Below are positions 11,194-20,807 of a DNA stretch of 64,000 nt, piece after piece. Each line of letters starts with the position of its first letter. The first letter of the stretch is position 1. The position numbers were made by a program, and so were the translations under genes. The stretch is from Stagonosporopsis chrysanthemi. Lineage: Eukaryota; Ascomycota; Dothideomycetes; Pleosporales; Didymellaceae. Below the pieces are notes generated by a model, which saw nothing but the letters and a program-made list of their open reading frames with translations, was not told the DNA's origin and searched no databases. The stretch covers positions 54,055 through 118,054 of the forward strand of contig JAFISE010000103.1 in assembly GCA_022560025.1 (NCBI GenBank), in the 5' to 3' direction.

Positions 11194-12992
11194 ATGAGCC
11201 AGCTAGGCCAAGTGTGCATCGGTCATAAAGCACCCGACTTCCACTGTGAAGCAGTTGTCGGAGGTGCCATCAAAGGCAATTGTCTATGATTGCCATGTCT
11301 TCTCAGCCACCAGCTTACACTTATGCAGAAGTATCATTGAGCACTTTCATTCGGCCCTCGGCGTCTCCCAAAGCTCCGGACCTAGATGCACCTTGGCTGC
11401 TGCTGCTCTTCATCCCAGCCGCTTTCTCCTTCGTCTGTCCGACTGAGGTCATCGCCTTCCAGAATTGCTATGACGAATTCAAAGACAGGAACTGCGATAT
11501 CGCTTTTGTCTCAGTCGACACGAAGCATTCCCTTTGGCACTGGCAGAACGTTCCACGCCAGTATGGCGGTCTTGGTAACATTGATATACCTCTGTTGAGT
11601 GATGCGACGCATAAGATCGGCCGAGACTATGGCGTCCTCATCGAGGAAGAGGGTGTCAGTTTGCGTGGCATGTTCATCATCGATAACGAGGGACTCGTGC
11701 AGCAGGTTAGTGTGCCCAGATGGATAGTGTAGCTTGCACGTCCGTTACATTGACTAAACGGCTGTGCAGATTACACTCAACAACCTCACTGTGGGAAGAA
11801 GCGTTCTAGAAGCGCTTCGTCTCCTCGAGGCTTTCCAGGCTGTTGCAAAGCACGGTGTCTTGTGTCCGATCGATTGGAAGCCGAGTTCTCATGCCTCGGA
11901 CACGCTCAATACCATTTCCAACACGCTCGTGGAATCGTACGAGGAAAGACTAGCAAACCTTCAGAAAGGCAAGTCAATCTTACTATAGTGGCAAGATCCC
12001 AAAATGACCGTAACGTAGAGTTTGAGGGCGTCCAAATTACTGATCTTGATCAAAAGCATAAGAAGATTACTCGAGTTGATAGCATACCACATGCGGAGTT
12101 TGTGAATACGCCGGGTCCAAACGTCAACCTCCGCCTAGTCGATGGTACTCCGCAAATGGCAGTTGATGCTCGAGATCCACTGCCAAGTCCAAGTCACACC
12201 ATCTGCTCACCTAGAGTCTCTATCACGAGTCAGGGGTCGAAGAACAGTTGGGATTCAGACCAGACAAAGGGATCAGGCCCATCTAGCCCAATCACTGCAG
12301 TGGCCACACCATTAGTCACGCCAAGTGCCCAAGAACCACCAGTCCTGAAGCTACAGACCCAGGAGCGGACCGCCCGCCACAGCCGAGGTACGCCCCTCCA
12401 TCAAGACATAAACGACATCTTCTCCTTCACAGGCCCTTCGCTCTTTCGTAGCTCTCCGTCCTCTGAGTCCTCGTCGTCGGTCTCGGAATAGTTGACTGAC
12501 AGGGCATTAGGCCACCACTCGGTGCATCATCACCATAAGCCGCAGCTTTCACCGCTACGAGGAAAGCAGCAGCCTCGTTTGCACCCAAACACATACGAGT
12601 CGCAAGAAGGGTCGCAAGTCATCTTGGAATTTGCCGACCCAACACTGAGTCCTATGGTCAGCCCCAGCCAAGAATCCGTGGCCGTTCGCCCGCGGATTAT
12701 TCAGTACGCAAGCAGTCCGCCGCTGCCTTCGTCAACAGCAACCAGGAGATCTGCGCCATCTCTGAGCCGTGCTTCAAGCTGGAGTGGTGTGTTGAAGCGT
12801 GAGAACAGCAGTGGTGGTATGCCGGACGTGACTTCGCTCAACAGTGGTCAGACAAGATTGCAGGCTACCTTTTCGGCAATCAAGAAGATAAGCGCAGGGC
12901 TGGCAAGTCCGAGGATCGATTTTGGGAACAGCAAGCAGAAAGAAGAGAACGGAAGGACTCCGGGCTACTTCGATGTGAGTACTGATGAGTGA
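11194..12992 (+). CDS. 2-Cys peroxiredoxin with long Ser/Pro-rich C-terminal extension
   Basis: Thiol peroxidase reducing H2O2 and hydroperoxides with thioredoxin-type donors. Proposed exons: 11194-11275, 11329-11705, 11770-11968, 12019-12387, 12511-12992; 502 residues. The Prx domain spans about 1-220: peroxidatic Cys64 in FSFVCPTEV, GGLG loop, resolving Cys185 in HGVLCPIDW. Introns 1 (11276-11328) and 3 (11969-12018) have GC donors (AAAG|GCAATT and AAAG|GCAAGT); each is needed to restore conserved sequence (AIK-EVSL and LQK-EF). The tail (about 220-502) is low-complexity, Ser/Pro-rich and probably disordered, ending in a basic conserved-looking stretch (SAIKKISAGLASPRIDFG). Intron 4 (12388-12510) removes an in-frame TAG at 12489. 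A strong GTGAGT donor at 12975 may mean one more 3' exon. The Prx part is firm; the tail fusion is inference. Confidence 0.75.
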
Positions 12993-13222
12993 GGTGAGAC
13001 GGAAGGTGACGCTCCATGTGGTGGGACGAAGAGATACGATCCCCACATTTCGGTTTCTTAGTATGTTTTTGCGTTGCATGTTGAACTCACAAACCACAAC
13101 AACCATGGACAAAAACTCAATGTACTGCCTTTCCATAGACCGCATTGAATCTGCTACTCTCTTCCCCGGGTCCACTCCACTCGCCCCGTGACTTCATTCC
13201 CCCTCGTGACTTGACGCACCCC

Positions 13223-13647
13223 TTACAACCCTCCATAGATGGCAAAGCTCGACAGAATCAACACCATGGCGTTGATGCACCCCCACACAAACGGAATCCA
13301 CGTGCTCATCTCATAGTACCCGCTCTGATACACGCCGCCCAACAAACCTCCCACAATCGACCCCGCAAGCAGACCCTCCAGCGCGCCTATGGCGGCGAAC
13401 AGGGGCGGCACAATCCAGATCAGCTTCCAGTTGCGCCATTGGATTATGCACGCCCACAGAGCGACAATCAGGTGGATGCCGCCCACGAGCAGCAGTGTCC
13501 AGTAGACGGTGAAGCGAAGGATGTCGGACGGGTCGTAGAGGTAGAAGGACTGTGCTGCGCCCGGTGGGAGGGGCCAGTAGAGCGACGGGAAGGGAGGGGT
13601 CGTGTAGCCCAGTGGGGCGGCGCTGTCGAGGCGCTGGATGAAGCTGG
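13223..13647 (-). CDS. TMEM170-like small integral membrane protein, 5' end unresolved
   Basis: The minus-strand frame ending at 13223 encodes a protein of about 140 residues with four hydrophobic helices. It begins SFIQRLDSAAPLGY and has a proline/aromatic linker, then YDPSDILRFTVYWTLLLVGG, WACIIQWRNWKLIW and a glycine-rich helix (GLLAGSIVGGLLGGVY). The order of a W/RNW helix and a Gly-rich helix fits the TMEM170 family of ER/nuclear-envelope shaping proteins. An acceptor with ACTAAC branch lies at 13644-13656, so the start codon is in an upstream exon. One fitting option is a five-base ATGAG exon near 13695 joined over a GC-AG intron, giving M-S-F-I-Q, but this is weak. Divergent from PEX8. 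Confidence 0.55.
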
Positions 13648-13995
13648 CTCATGTTAGTTGGGACGGCGAGGGGGGGAAAAGGCAGGGGAGATGGCACGTG
13701 CCTCATCGGTGCGGCATGGCGGGTACGCGCTCGCGAGCGGAGGTGTGTTGCGCGCAACGCCCGTCGGCCTGCGGAGTATCTGGTGGCGTGACTGACGTCG
13801 CAGGTGAAGCAGCCCAGAGGTGCGGTGCGGTCCAAGAGTTGCGGCTCCGGGGGCGGGAGAGACCCACTTCGCGCTTCTGCCAGTCTACCTCGGCTCGCGC
13901 TGGACCACGGCACGTCAACTGCTCGCTGCACCCGCGCGCGCGCTTCCCACTTCCCGCCTCCAACCCGCAACTTGATGCGCGTCTGAGCCTCCGCA
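13648..13995. promoter_or_regulatory. GC-rich divergent promoter, TMEM170-like / PEX8
   Basis: About 350 bp, GC-rich, between head-to-head genes; includes the unresolved first exon of the minus gene. Confidence 0.4.
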
Positions 13996-16208
13996 ATGCC
14001 GGCTGACCGTCTCCTCTCGACGCTGCTGCGCGCCCTGCAGGTCTACTCCGACCAGGAAGACACGCCCCGGTACCTTCACCCGCGCTGCTCCCTCGGCCGG
14101 CTACAGCCCCGTGCTAACACCGCCCCAGCATCCTCGGCACCGCGTCCTCCCTCCTCACCTCCCTGGGCAACCCCCACAACCTCTCCCTCCTCACCTCGCA
14201 CCTCCTCACCGCCCCCGCCCTCTGGGACCGCCCGGACGGCGTCCGCACGCCGCTGCGCCTGCTCTCCGTCTTCCACACCTCCATCACCGCCGTGCTGTCC
14301 CACCACAACGACGTCTGGCACAACAAAGCGCCTGCACCGGTTCCTGGGCAGCCCCCCGTGGGCGGCGGCCTGAGCCTCGACGCGTGGATCAAAGCGGTTG
14401 TTGCGGGCGCCGATGAGCGGAGCAGGCGGTGGAAGCATCTGATTGTGCTCGGGGGCTTGCTGATTGGGATTGGCAACTTGGAGGAGCAAGGGGTGGATTT
14501 GTACTGGGCGGGCGGGCTGAGGCGCAAGCTGGAGGGCGCGCTGGTCAATGCGACGAATCTCGCGCTGGCAGAGGTGCGGGAGCGGAGCGAGGCGGACGGG
14601 CTGGGTGGCCAGACGGTGACGCTGGTGCTGAACCATGCGTTTGGGTGTGTCAACCATGGGGACAGGATGGCGCTGGACTACGACTTGTTGCTGCCGGTGC
14701 TGATTGGGACGGCGTTCTACTCCAGTGAGGGGTTCCAGAGCGCGTACTTCCTGGGGGGCCTGGATCTGGACGTCAAGGTTGTTCAGGGCGGCAAGCTGGA
14801 CTGGAGTCCCACGTCCAGCTCGTATAGGCAGGTCGAGGCTATCCTGGCCAGGCCGCTGGTGGCATCCATGGGGCCGCTGTCGCGGCTGATTGCACACGCG
14901 GTGGAGAACGTGAAGAACCCGTGGATTATCCAGACTATGATGGACGATCTGGCGAGCTTCTCACGTGCTCTGACGACGCAGTGGCGGCAGATTAAGCTCT
15001 CGGATGTCGATTCCGCAGATGAAGCAGCACATCTTGAGGAAGACGCACTGCACAAGACGACACCGCAGCTGTGGAAGCTGCTCAAGGCCGCGCTCTTCGC
15101 CACGACTATCATCCTTCGCGGCGTATTTACGCGCACCCTCCGCGACCCGGTCCTCGCATCCGACGCCACTGCTCCAGCCCTGGCGTCTCAGGCCCTATAC
15201 ACCTTACGGCACCTCTACTTCATCACCTCCCGCCTTGGCCCGGCATCCTTTTCACAACACGTCTTCGTCTACCTCACCGCAATCGACATCCTCTCGACGC
15301 ACCCCACCGCATCTACAAAGTTCCTCACCCAAATCGCCCCTCCCCACCTCGGAACCATCCCCTCGCACCCCCTGGACCGAATCCTAGACCTCTACTTCCT
15401 CAACACCAGCGAGCACTTCTCCCTCGTCCTCCCCGCCCACATTAACGAAGACCTCCTCGTCGCATCCTCCATCCCCTACCTCGCCTCCCTAACCAGCACA
15501 CCCAGCCTGCTCTCCCTCTTCGAAGCTGCCCACAGCGTCATGCTCTCCGTGCTATCGGCGCCGCAATCCTCCTCCACAACCGCCGCCCACCTCCCCTTCT
15601 ACATCGACGCCCTCTTCGCCGCGTTTCCCTCGTCCCTCTCCCCGCGCCAGTTCCGCCTCGCCTTCAAAACACTCATGCGCGTCACCGCCCCGCCCTCGCC
15701 CCTCAGCGCCGCCCACCCCGCCCTGCCCGCCACCCTGCTCGAAATCGCACACCACCGCGCCCTCCACGCCCCGACCGCCGCCCTGCCCCCGGACCAGGTC
15801 GCGCTCGCGCTCGCAGGCTCCGACGCCCCGCCCCCGCCCCTCAGCGAGCAGGCCGTTCTCGTCCTCACGCTGCTGGACGCCCTGCCCTACCTCAGCATCC
15901 CGCTGCTGGACGAGTGGCTCCCGCTGTGTGCGGCGCTGCTGAATGGGGTCCCCGACGGGGAGATGCGCGAGGTGGTGAGGGCGAGGTTTTGGGAGGTGCT
16001 GGTTGGAGGGGAGATGGATGCGGAGAGGAGTGGGGTCGCGGTTGGGTGGTGGACGACCAGGGGGGGGCGGGAGATGGTTTTGTATGGGAGGGAACGGGGT
16101 GGGGTTGGAGTTGGTCTTGTAGAAGGAAGGGAGGGAGAGGCGGAAGGGGAAGGCGAGGTGTTGATGAGTGGGGCGTTGCCGGTTGAGGGGGTGAAGAGCC
16201 GGTTGTAG
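13996..16208 (+). CDS. PEX8: Peroxin 8 (Pex8), intraperoxisomal import factor
   Basis: Two exons, 13996-14069 and 14129-16208; the 59-bp intron has a GCTAACAC branch site. The product is 717 residues. Pex8 is a fungal lumenal peroxin that links the docking and RING subcomplexes of the importer. The N-terminus (MPADRLLSTLLRALQVYS) and the following helical repeats (LLTSHLLTAPALW, LLSVFHTSITAVL) resemble fungal Pex8. The protein ends in Ser-Arg-Leu, a canonical PTS1 signal, as expected because Pex8 is itself imported. It is alpha-helical throughout, with no membrane span. The C-terminal 80 residues are Gly/Glu-rich and poorly constrained before the SRL. Identity rests on overall pattern plus PTS1, so moderate confidence. 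Confidence 0.68.
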
Positions 16209-16590
16209 GGTTTAGAGCGGACGAAATAGTGGTTTATGAGTGATATGTGATATGATACCCTTTCTGTACACTTGGGCATGGAGATTCGTTCGACAGTTGT
16301 CTACCATGTTGGCTTGCTGAACACGAAGCGTAGGCCGACTCCAGGATTTCTTCTTCAGAACGGTGAGAAATTGACGTTGAACATCGCTTGAGCGTCGCAA
16401 GGGCTCACTACATATGGACACGGTGGACTTTGAGATGACAGAACCGGCGAGTTTTGGTTGTCGGTGGCGGTCAAGGTTGTACAATAAAGAGCAAACGGAA
16501 TTGTGATACCATCGTGGCTCGTTCATTATTGGTGGTCTCTCCTCAACGCCAGCTTTCTCTGCTTAGTACACGTATGCTAGCCGTTCCGGC
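16209..16590. other. Convergent 3' flank PEX8/HET
   Basis: Spacer between convergent genes, presumably 3' UTRs. No frame of interest. Confidence 0.45.
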
Positions 16591-18195
16591 TCAAACTATA
16601 ACCACCGTCTCCATGTCGGATGGGTCCACACCGTCGACAGCCTCGCCGTCCATGATGCCATGCACATAGCACTCTCCAATCAGAATGTGTTCATCGCCTC
16701 TTTTTCTCAGAAGGTATGGTACAGGCGCACCAGCCAAGACATAGACAGCATCATCGAGCTGGGCTGCTGCTGGCACCAGAGCCATCGTCTGGGAGCCTGC
16801 AATACCGAACCTGCGATATGGACAGCATTGTGAGATTTGGAAGTCAACTTCCCAGTGTCCAGAATGCTAATGAATTTCAACTGTCGATTTTGTGCTCCCG
16901 CTCATGATAACTTCTTTGACATATATGCCGTACTCAGGGCATCTGTTTTGTGTGACAATTTCATTGAAAGCGGCCATGATTTTCGAGTCCGATATGGAGC
17001 TCTCAGACTCGAGACCGAGTAAATCTTTGCACAGCGCTTCAGCCATCGATAGCCATTCAACCAAACCTTCCTCTTCAAATACACTTGCAACTTTTTCCAG
17101 AGATCCTATGTATACACCCTTGAGGTGCAGTTGTTCGCCACGCACTATTCCGTGCTTACGATCACTCGGAAATTCTCCGCCGGCGGCTCGGCTCCATAGT
17201 TTTGTCGGTTGATGCAGCATGGAGGTCCAGTCTGGGACCCAGGAAGGAAGCAAATCCATCTGATTTTCCGCCACGCTGCCTAGTATCAATGGTCCCAGCG
17301 ATGCATACAAGAGGTTTGCTATTCGGACGAAGAGCTCCTGTGATGAGAGATTGTAGTCGGGTGTCAAAAGACTCGGGATCAGGTGCAGCGGGATCAATGG
17401 CAGGATACCGTAGACCTTGTCCCTCGGGTCGCTACTGATGCAATCTCGAGTAGCTTTCAGCACGTCGAAAAGCACTGACTCGGGGGATTCATCTACTGAA
17501 GCTCTGATGTCTTTGACGCATTGGAGTGCACTTCGAACGCGGTCATTTCTCCATCCGAGATTGGAAGTGTACGCCTCCCAGGGCACTTCCAGAGCCCCAC
17601 ACTTGATCACCACGCTCCGAGCATTAGCAACCTCTTGAAGGGTCCAAGTACGGGTAAACCATGCGCGTTCTGTAAACGCCGACTTTGCCTCATACGATGG
17701 CTCTGACACGGCGACATCCTTCCGGGGGTAGTCAGACACACTGTAATCATTTTCGAGCCATTGCATAACCAGATCGCTATCGTCAGCGCTCTCTCCAAGA
17801 TACACCACAACCTGGCTTGCACCAGCGAAGACGCGTCCCATGATTTTGACTTGCGCATTTCGTTCATCGATGTTCGATTGATCGATGCATATGGCATCAA
17901 TCCATAACGTTCGTGGTCCATCAGTGAAGCGAAGATTTTGAAGCGCAGCATGACAACTGGCTGTGACTTTGAGTGAAGTTAGAGGTCCGGCGGACCCGTC
18001 TCTGCAGAAGACTTCGTGTTGTAAGGTTGCATCGCCCCAAGCATATGAGATCGCCTCGTAATTCTGCGTCGGTTGGGCCGTGGATGGTGCGATCGTTTCG
18101 AGGTTGAAGTAAACCACATCTCCAGCCTGGCCGGGTTCGAGGTGCAGGATCCGGAAACTGTTTTGACCCTGAAGTGGTCCACCTGGATAAACCAT
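16591..18195 (-). CDS. HET-domain (heterokaryon incompatibility) protein with internal in-frame TAG
   Basis: HET proteins trigger non-self recognition cell death in moulds. Reading from ATG 18195, the HET core shows YEAISYAWGD, LWIDAICIDQ, GRVFAGASQVVVYLGE and RAWFTRTWTLQEV in the expected order (about 45-200). The frame meets TAG at 16867-16869 after 442 codons but stays open in the same frame to 16591, and that 3' part encodes a typical HET C-terminus (RRFGIAGSQTMALVP, ILIGECYVHGIMDGEA). Either a 123-bp intron (16811-16933, GTACGG...GCAG, phase 2, giving about 493 residues) removes the stop, or the gene carries a nonsense mutation. The donor is mediocre and I see no good branch site, so both are open. 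Confidence 0.8.
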
Positions 18196-18510
18196 TCTGA
18201 GGTCAAATTCTCAGCGAACCCGCGGATGAGCCTGAAGAGGAGGGTCTTGGAATTTCGTTGTGCTGATTCGTTTGCTACAACGTATCAGGCTGAGGTATGG
18301 TGGGGGTGGAACGCACAGCCCCGCTCTGGCTGCTTACTATATACAATGTCAGCTACATTGTATACCTACCCACGGAGTTTGCTCAACTACATGAACTACA
18401 ATGAATTAAGTTCAGAACTAAAGATCTGTCGTAGAAATAATGCAACAACGTAGACGCTCTTCTTGATATCCATGCATGCAACCCCACGTACCCAATCCTG
18501 CGACACTATC
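18196..18510. other. Short intergenic spacer
   Basis: Upstream of the HET gene and downstream of the membrane protein gene; nothing recognised. Confidence 0.4.
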
Positions 18511-20340
18511 TTAGTAGAATATTTCATTATCCCGGGAATCTTGCGAACGTGGTGGATCGAAAGTTTCTAAACGATCCCAAAGTTTCAAGCGGTCCTCATC
18601 GCTATCACGACCAGCCAGACTCCTTTCTATCTCCTCAATCCTTCCCTCACAGAGTCTGGTGTCCCAAGCTTTGGCAGAACGATATTCTTTACGAAGATAC
18701 TCCGTGGTAGAGTCAGATGCCCCAGTCCTCTCCTGCCATGCATCTAATTGTGTGAACACATTGTCGTATCTGGCGATGTCACGTTCGTATTCCGCGATCC
18801 AGTGGCTTGCGAGGGTCTCGAATGACGCAGGAGGTAGGAGCGATTTGCGATTTCGAGCGCAGTGGGTGTATGCATCTGCACGAGATTGTTCGTACGCCAA
18901 CTGCAGCCAGTAGCGTTCGAGGCTGAGTTGGGAGATGCACCGTGAAAGCTGATCTGGCAGCAAGCCCCTGTCCTCACACATTGCCACAGTGTCGGGTTCG
19001 AGTTGTGCTTTTGTGTATGTCTTCTCTAGTTGCCTGAACTCCCATAGGATCAAGTCTTCCTGCTCGACACACATATGGTTTCGACATGAGCGTTGGATCA
19101 ACCGTTTCGCGTCTTCGAAGTCCCTTTCCTGTCGTTCTATCTCGTGTCTCGTACTTTCTTCCTGAAGCATTGCGCTCCACATTGCATGGCCGTTGATTCG
19201 ACTCCCGCCCTTTTCGAGGTTTACAAGTTTACTTTGAAAATATCTCAGGTGTTTCTTTTTATGATGAAGATTGAACATATCTTGAAGATCATACTGGTGA
19301 TTTTTGATGTGTCGAAATGCGCCTTCTGCCCAGCCTTGACCTGACGGCTTGTGCTGCGCCCGAATGGAGTCGACCTTAAACTGATTGACGTCGAGTCTGT
19401 TGGGCCAGCCATTTTTCAGTAGCAGAGCTGATGTGATGTTGCTTGGCAGAATGTTCCGCTGATTTTCGGGGTTTGATGTTTCCCATGGTGACCATGCCGT
19501 GCTTAGGTATGCGTCTCTGATCCTTTTTAAGAACGTCGGTGCGTCGGTCCATTCTGTCCAGTCACGGCTGTGTCTGTTTATCGATTGTCGCCCTGTGGTG
19601 TTTCCTTCGCTAGATATAGGGAGGTCGTTCCAACTGTAGCCTGGTCTGTACTCATCGATTGTGTAGGATGGTTCCCAGAACATTTCACTGTATGGCCACC
19701 ACTCTTCCCCCTCATAGATCCTCATTGCATGCTTCCTAGTGTCATATTGCAGCTTCCAAGTCCGGTAAAGATCCGAGCCGTCCCAGCCGCCTCGGGTCAA
19801 ATGAACGACGCCTGGTCTCATGATATACAACGGGTCTGTTTCTACCCAGGATAGATCGCAATCGTATTCTAAGTGATCGTTCCTCCGATAATCAACAAAT
19901 AAGCCACCCCACAGCCAACTGGAACGTCCTGATAGTGTAGTATTGATGTATGGGAGGATCTCCATTAAACGGAGGTCGGCTGCATCAAGCTTGCATATGC
20001 TGGCAGTAGTGTTGATCTGATGAGGACCACGCTGGATGGAGTCATGCGGGATGAAGGAGGTGTTCGCTAAAATAGTGTAGATTTCATCCATCAAAGCAGC
20101 AACCTCCTGAAGCTGGTCTTCATCGTAGGTATCAATCGTCTGGATATCAACGCCATTGTTGTCGAATGACGCCAAGCTCGACGTAGCGAAGAGTTCGTAG
20201 ATGCGGCGGAAGCCTAGAACCACAATCAGAACCACAACGAACACCACTAATGGATTTCGATACCGTGGGCGCGTGGTAGAGGTGCACAGAGCCTGCCGAG
20301 GGGGCTGTTCGTGGACCTGCTTAGTTATTGGTGACGACAT
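18511..20340 (-). CDS. Uncharacterised single-pass membrane protein, 609 residues
   Basis: Intronless gene starting at ATG 20340. The first 29 residues are polar and basic, followed by one strongly hydrophobic helix at about 30-44 (NPLVVFVVVLIVVLG), then about 560 soluble residues, the topology of a type II signal-anchored protein. The distal part is rich in Trp, Tyr, Arg and Glu and has long charged helices (about 370-600) that could be coiled coil. I recognise no catalytic motif or named family. It sits between two HET-type genes on the same strand, so a lineage-specific role is possible but unproven. Confidence 0.75.
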   Translation of the reverse strand: MSSPITKQVHEQPPRQALCTSTTRPRYRNPLVVFVVVLIVVLGFRRIYELFATSSLASFDNNGVDIQTIDTYDEDQLQEVAALMDEIYTILANTSFIPHDSIQRGPHQINTTASICKLDAADLRLMEILPYINTTLSGRSSWLWGGLFVDYRRNDHLEYDCDLSWVETDPLYIMRPGVVHLTRGGWDGSDLYRTWKLQYDTRKHAMRIYEGEEWWPYSEMFWEPSYTIDEYRPGYSWNDLPISSEGNTTGRQSINRHSRDWTEWTDAPTFLKRIRDAYLSTAWSPWETSNPENQRNILPSNITSALLLKNGWPNRLDVNQFKVDSIRAQHKPSGQGWAEGAFRHIKNHQYDLQDMFNLHHKKKHLRYFQSKLVNLEKGGSRINGHAMWSAMLQEESTRHEIERQERDFEDAKRLIQRSCRNHMCVEQEDLILWEFRQLEKTYTKAQLEPDTVAMCEDRGLLPDQLSRCISQLSLERYWLQLAYEQSRADAYTHCARNRKSLLPPASFETLASHWIAEYERDIARYDNVFTQLDAWQERTGASDSTTEYLRKEYRSAKAWDTRLCEGRIEEIERSLAGRDSDEDRLKLWDRLETFDPPRSQDSRDNEIFY

Positions 20341-20807
20341 GGTCGTTGGAGAGATTGGGAAGCGGCTTCAGCGTTATGTCACCACGCATTGTGAGAGTGG
20401 GCTAACATTATATACGAATATGGAGGACAGCTGTACAGAACATAGATGGGGAGGACGCCTGACGCGATGTCATATGCTTGCACGTGCGCAGGCCACAGTT
20501 GCGACGAGTCAACAGGAACATTATTGCGGCCCCACAATAGGCAACAATGTTCGAGATCAGTCAGCTTATGTATGAAAAAAACACCACGCATAGGGAAAAC
20601 TCGGTTTTTGGAATCATCGTCATAAGGGACTAACAACACACTTGCCAAGGGCTGCAATAGTCTCTATAGGCTATTGCGCGTCTCTCTGCGTATTTTTGAC
20701 ACCTGTGGAGCCGACGTTGCAGTCCTAGTAGGAACAGTAACAAAATCTGTGAGCAACTAAAGATGACAGCAGGATATTAAATCAGTACATAATATTCTGG
20801 AACTAAG
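20341..20807. other. Intergenic, AT-rich
   Basis: Spacer upstream of the membrane-protein gene and beyond the 3' end of the decayed HET gene; no frame of interest. Confidence 0.4.

Noticed and set aside
12489..12491. Stop-codon readthrough in the peroxiredoxin gene
   Set aside because: A 123-bp intron (12388-12510) with GAG|GTACGC donor and TTGACTGAC branch removes the TAG and keeps frame, so readthrough is not needed.
14076..14897. 273-codon frame antisense to PEX8
   Set aside because: Shadow of a GC-rich coding strand; Pro/Gln/Arg-rich without domain, while the plus strand has the conserved Pex8 frame and PTS1.
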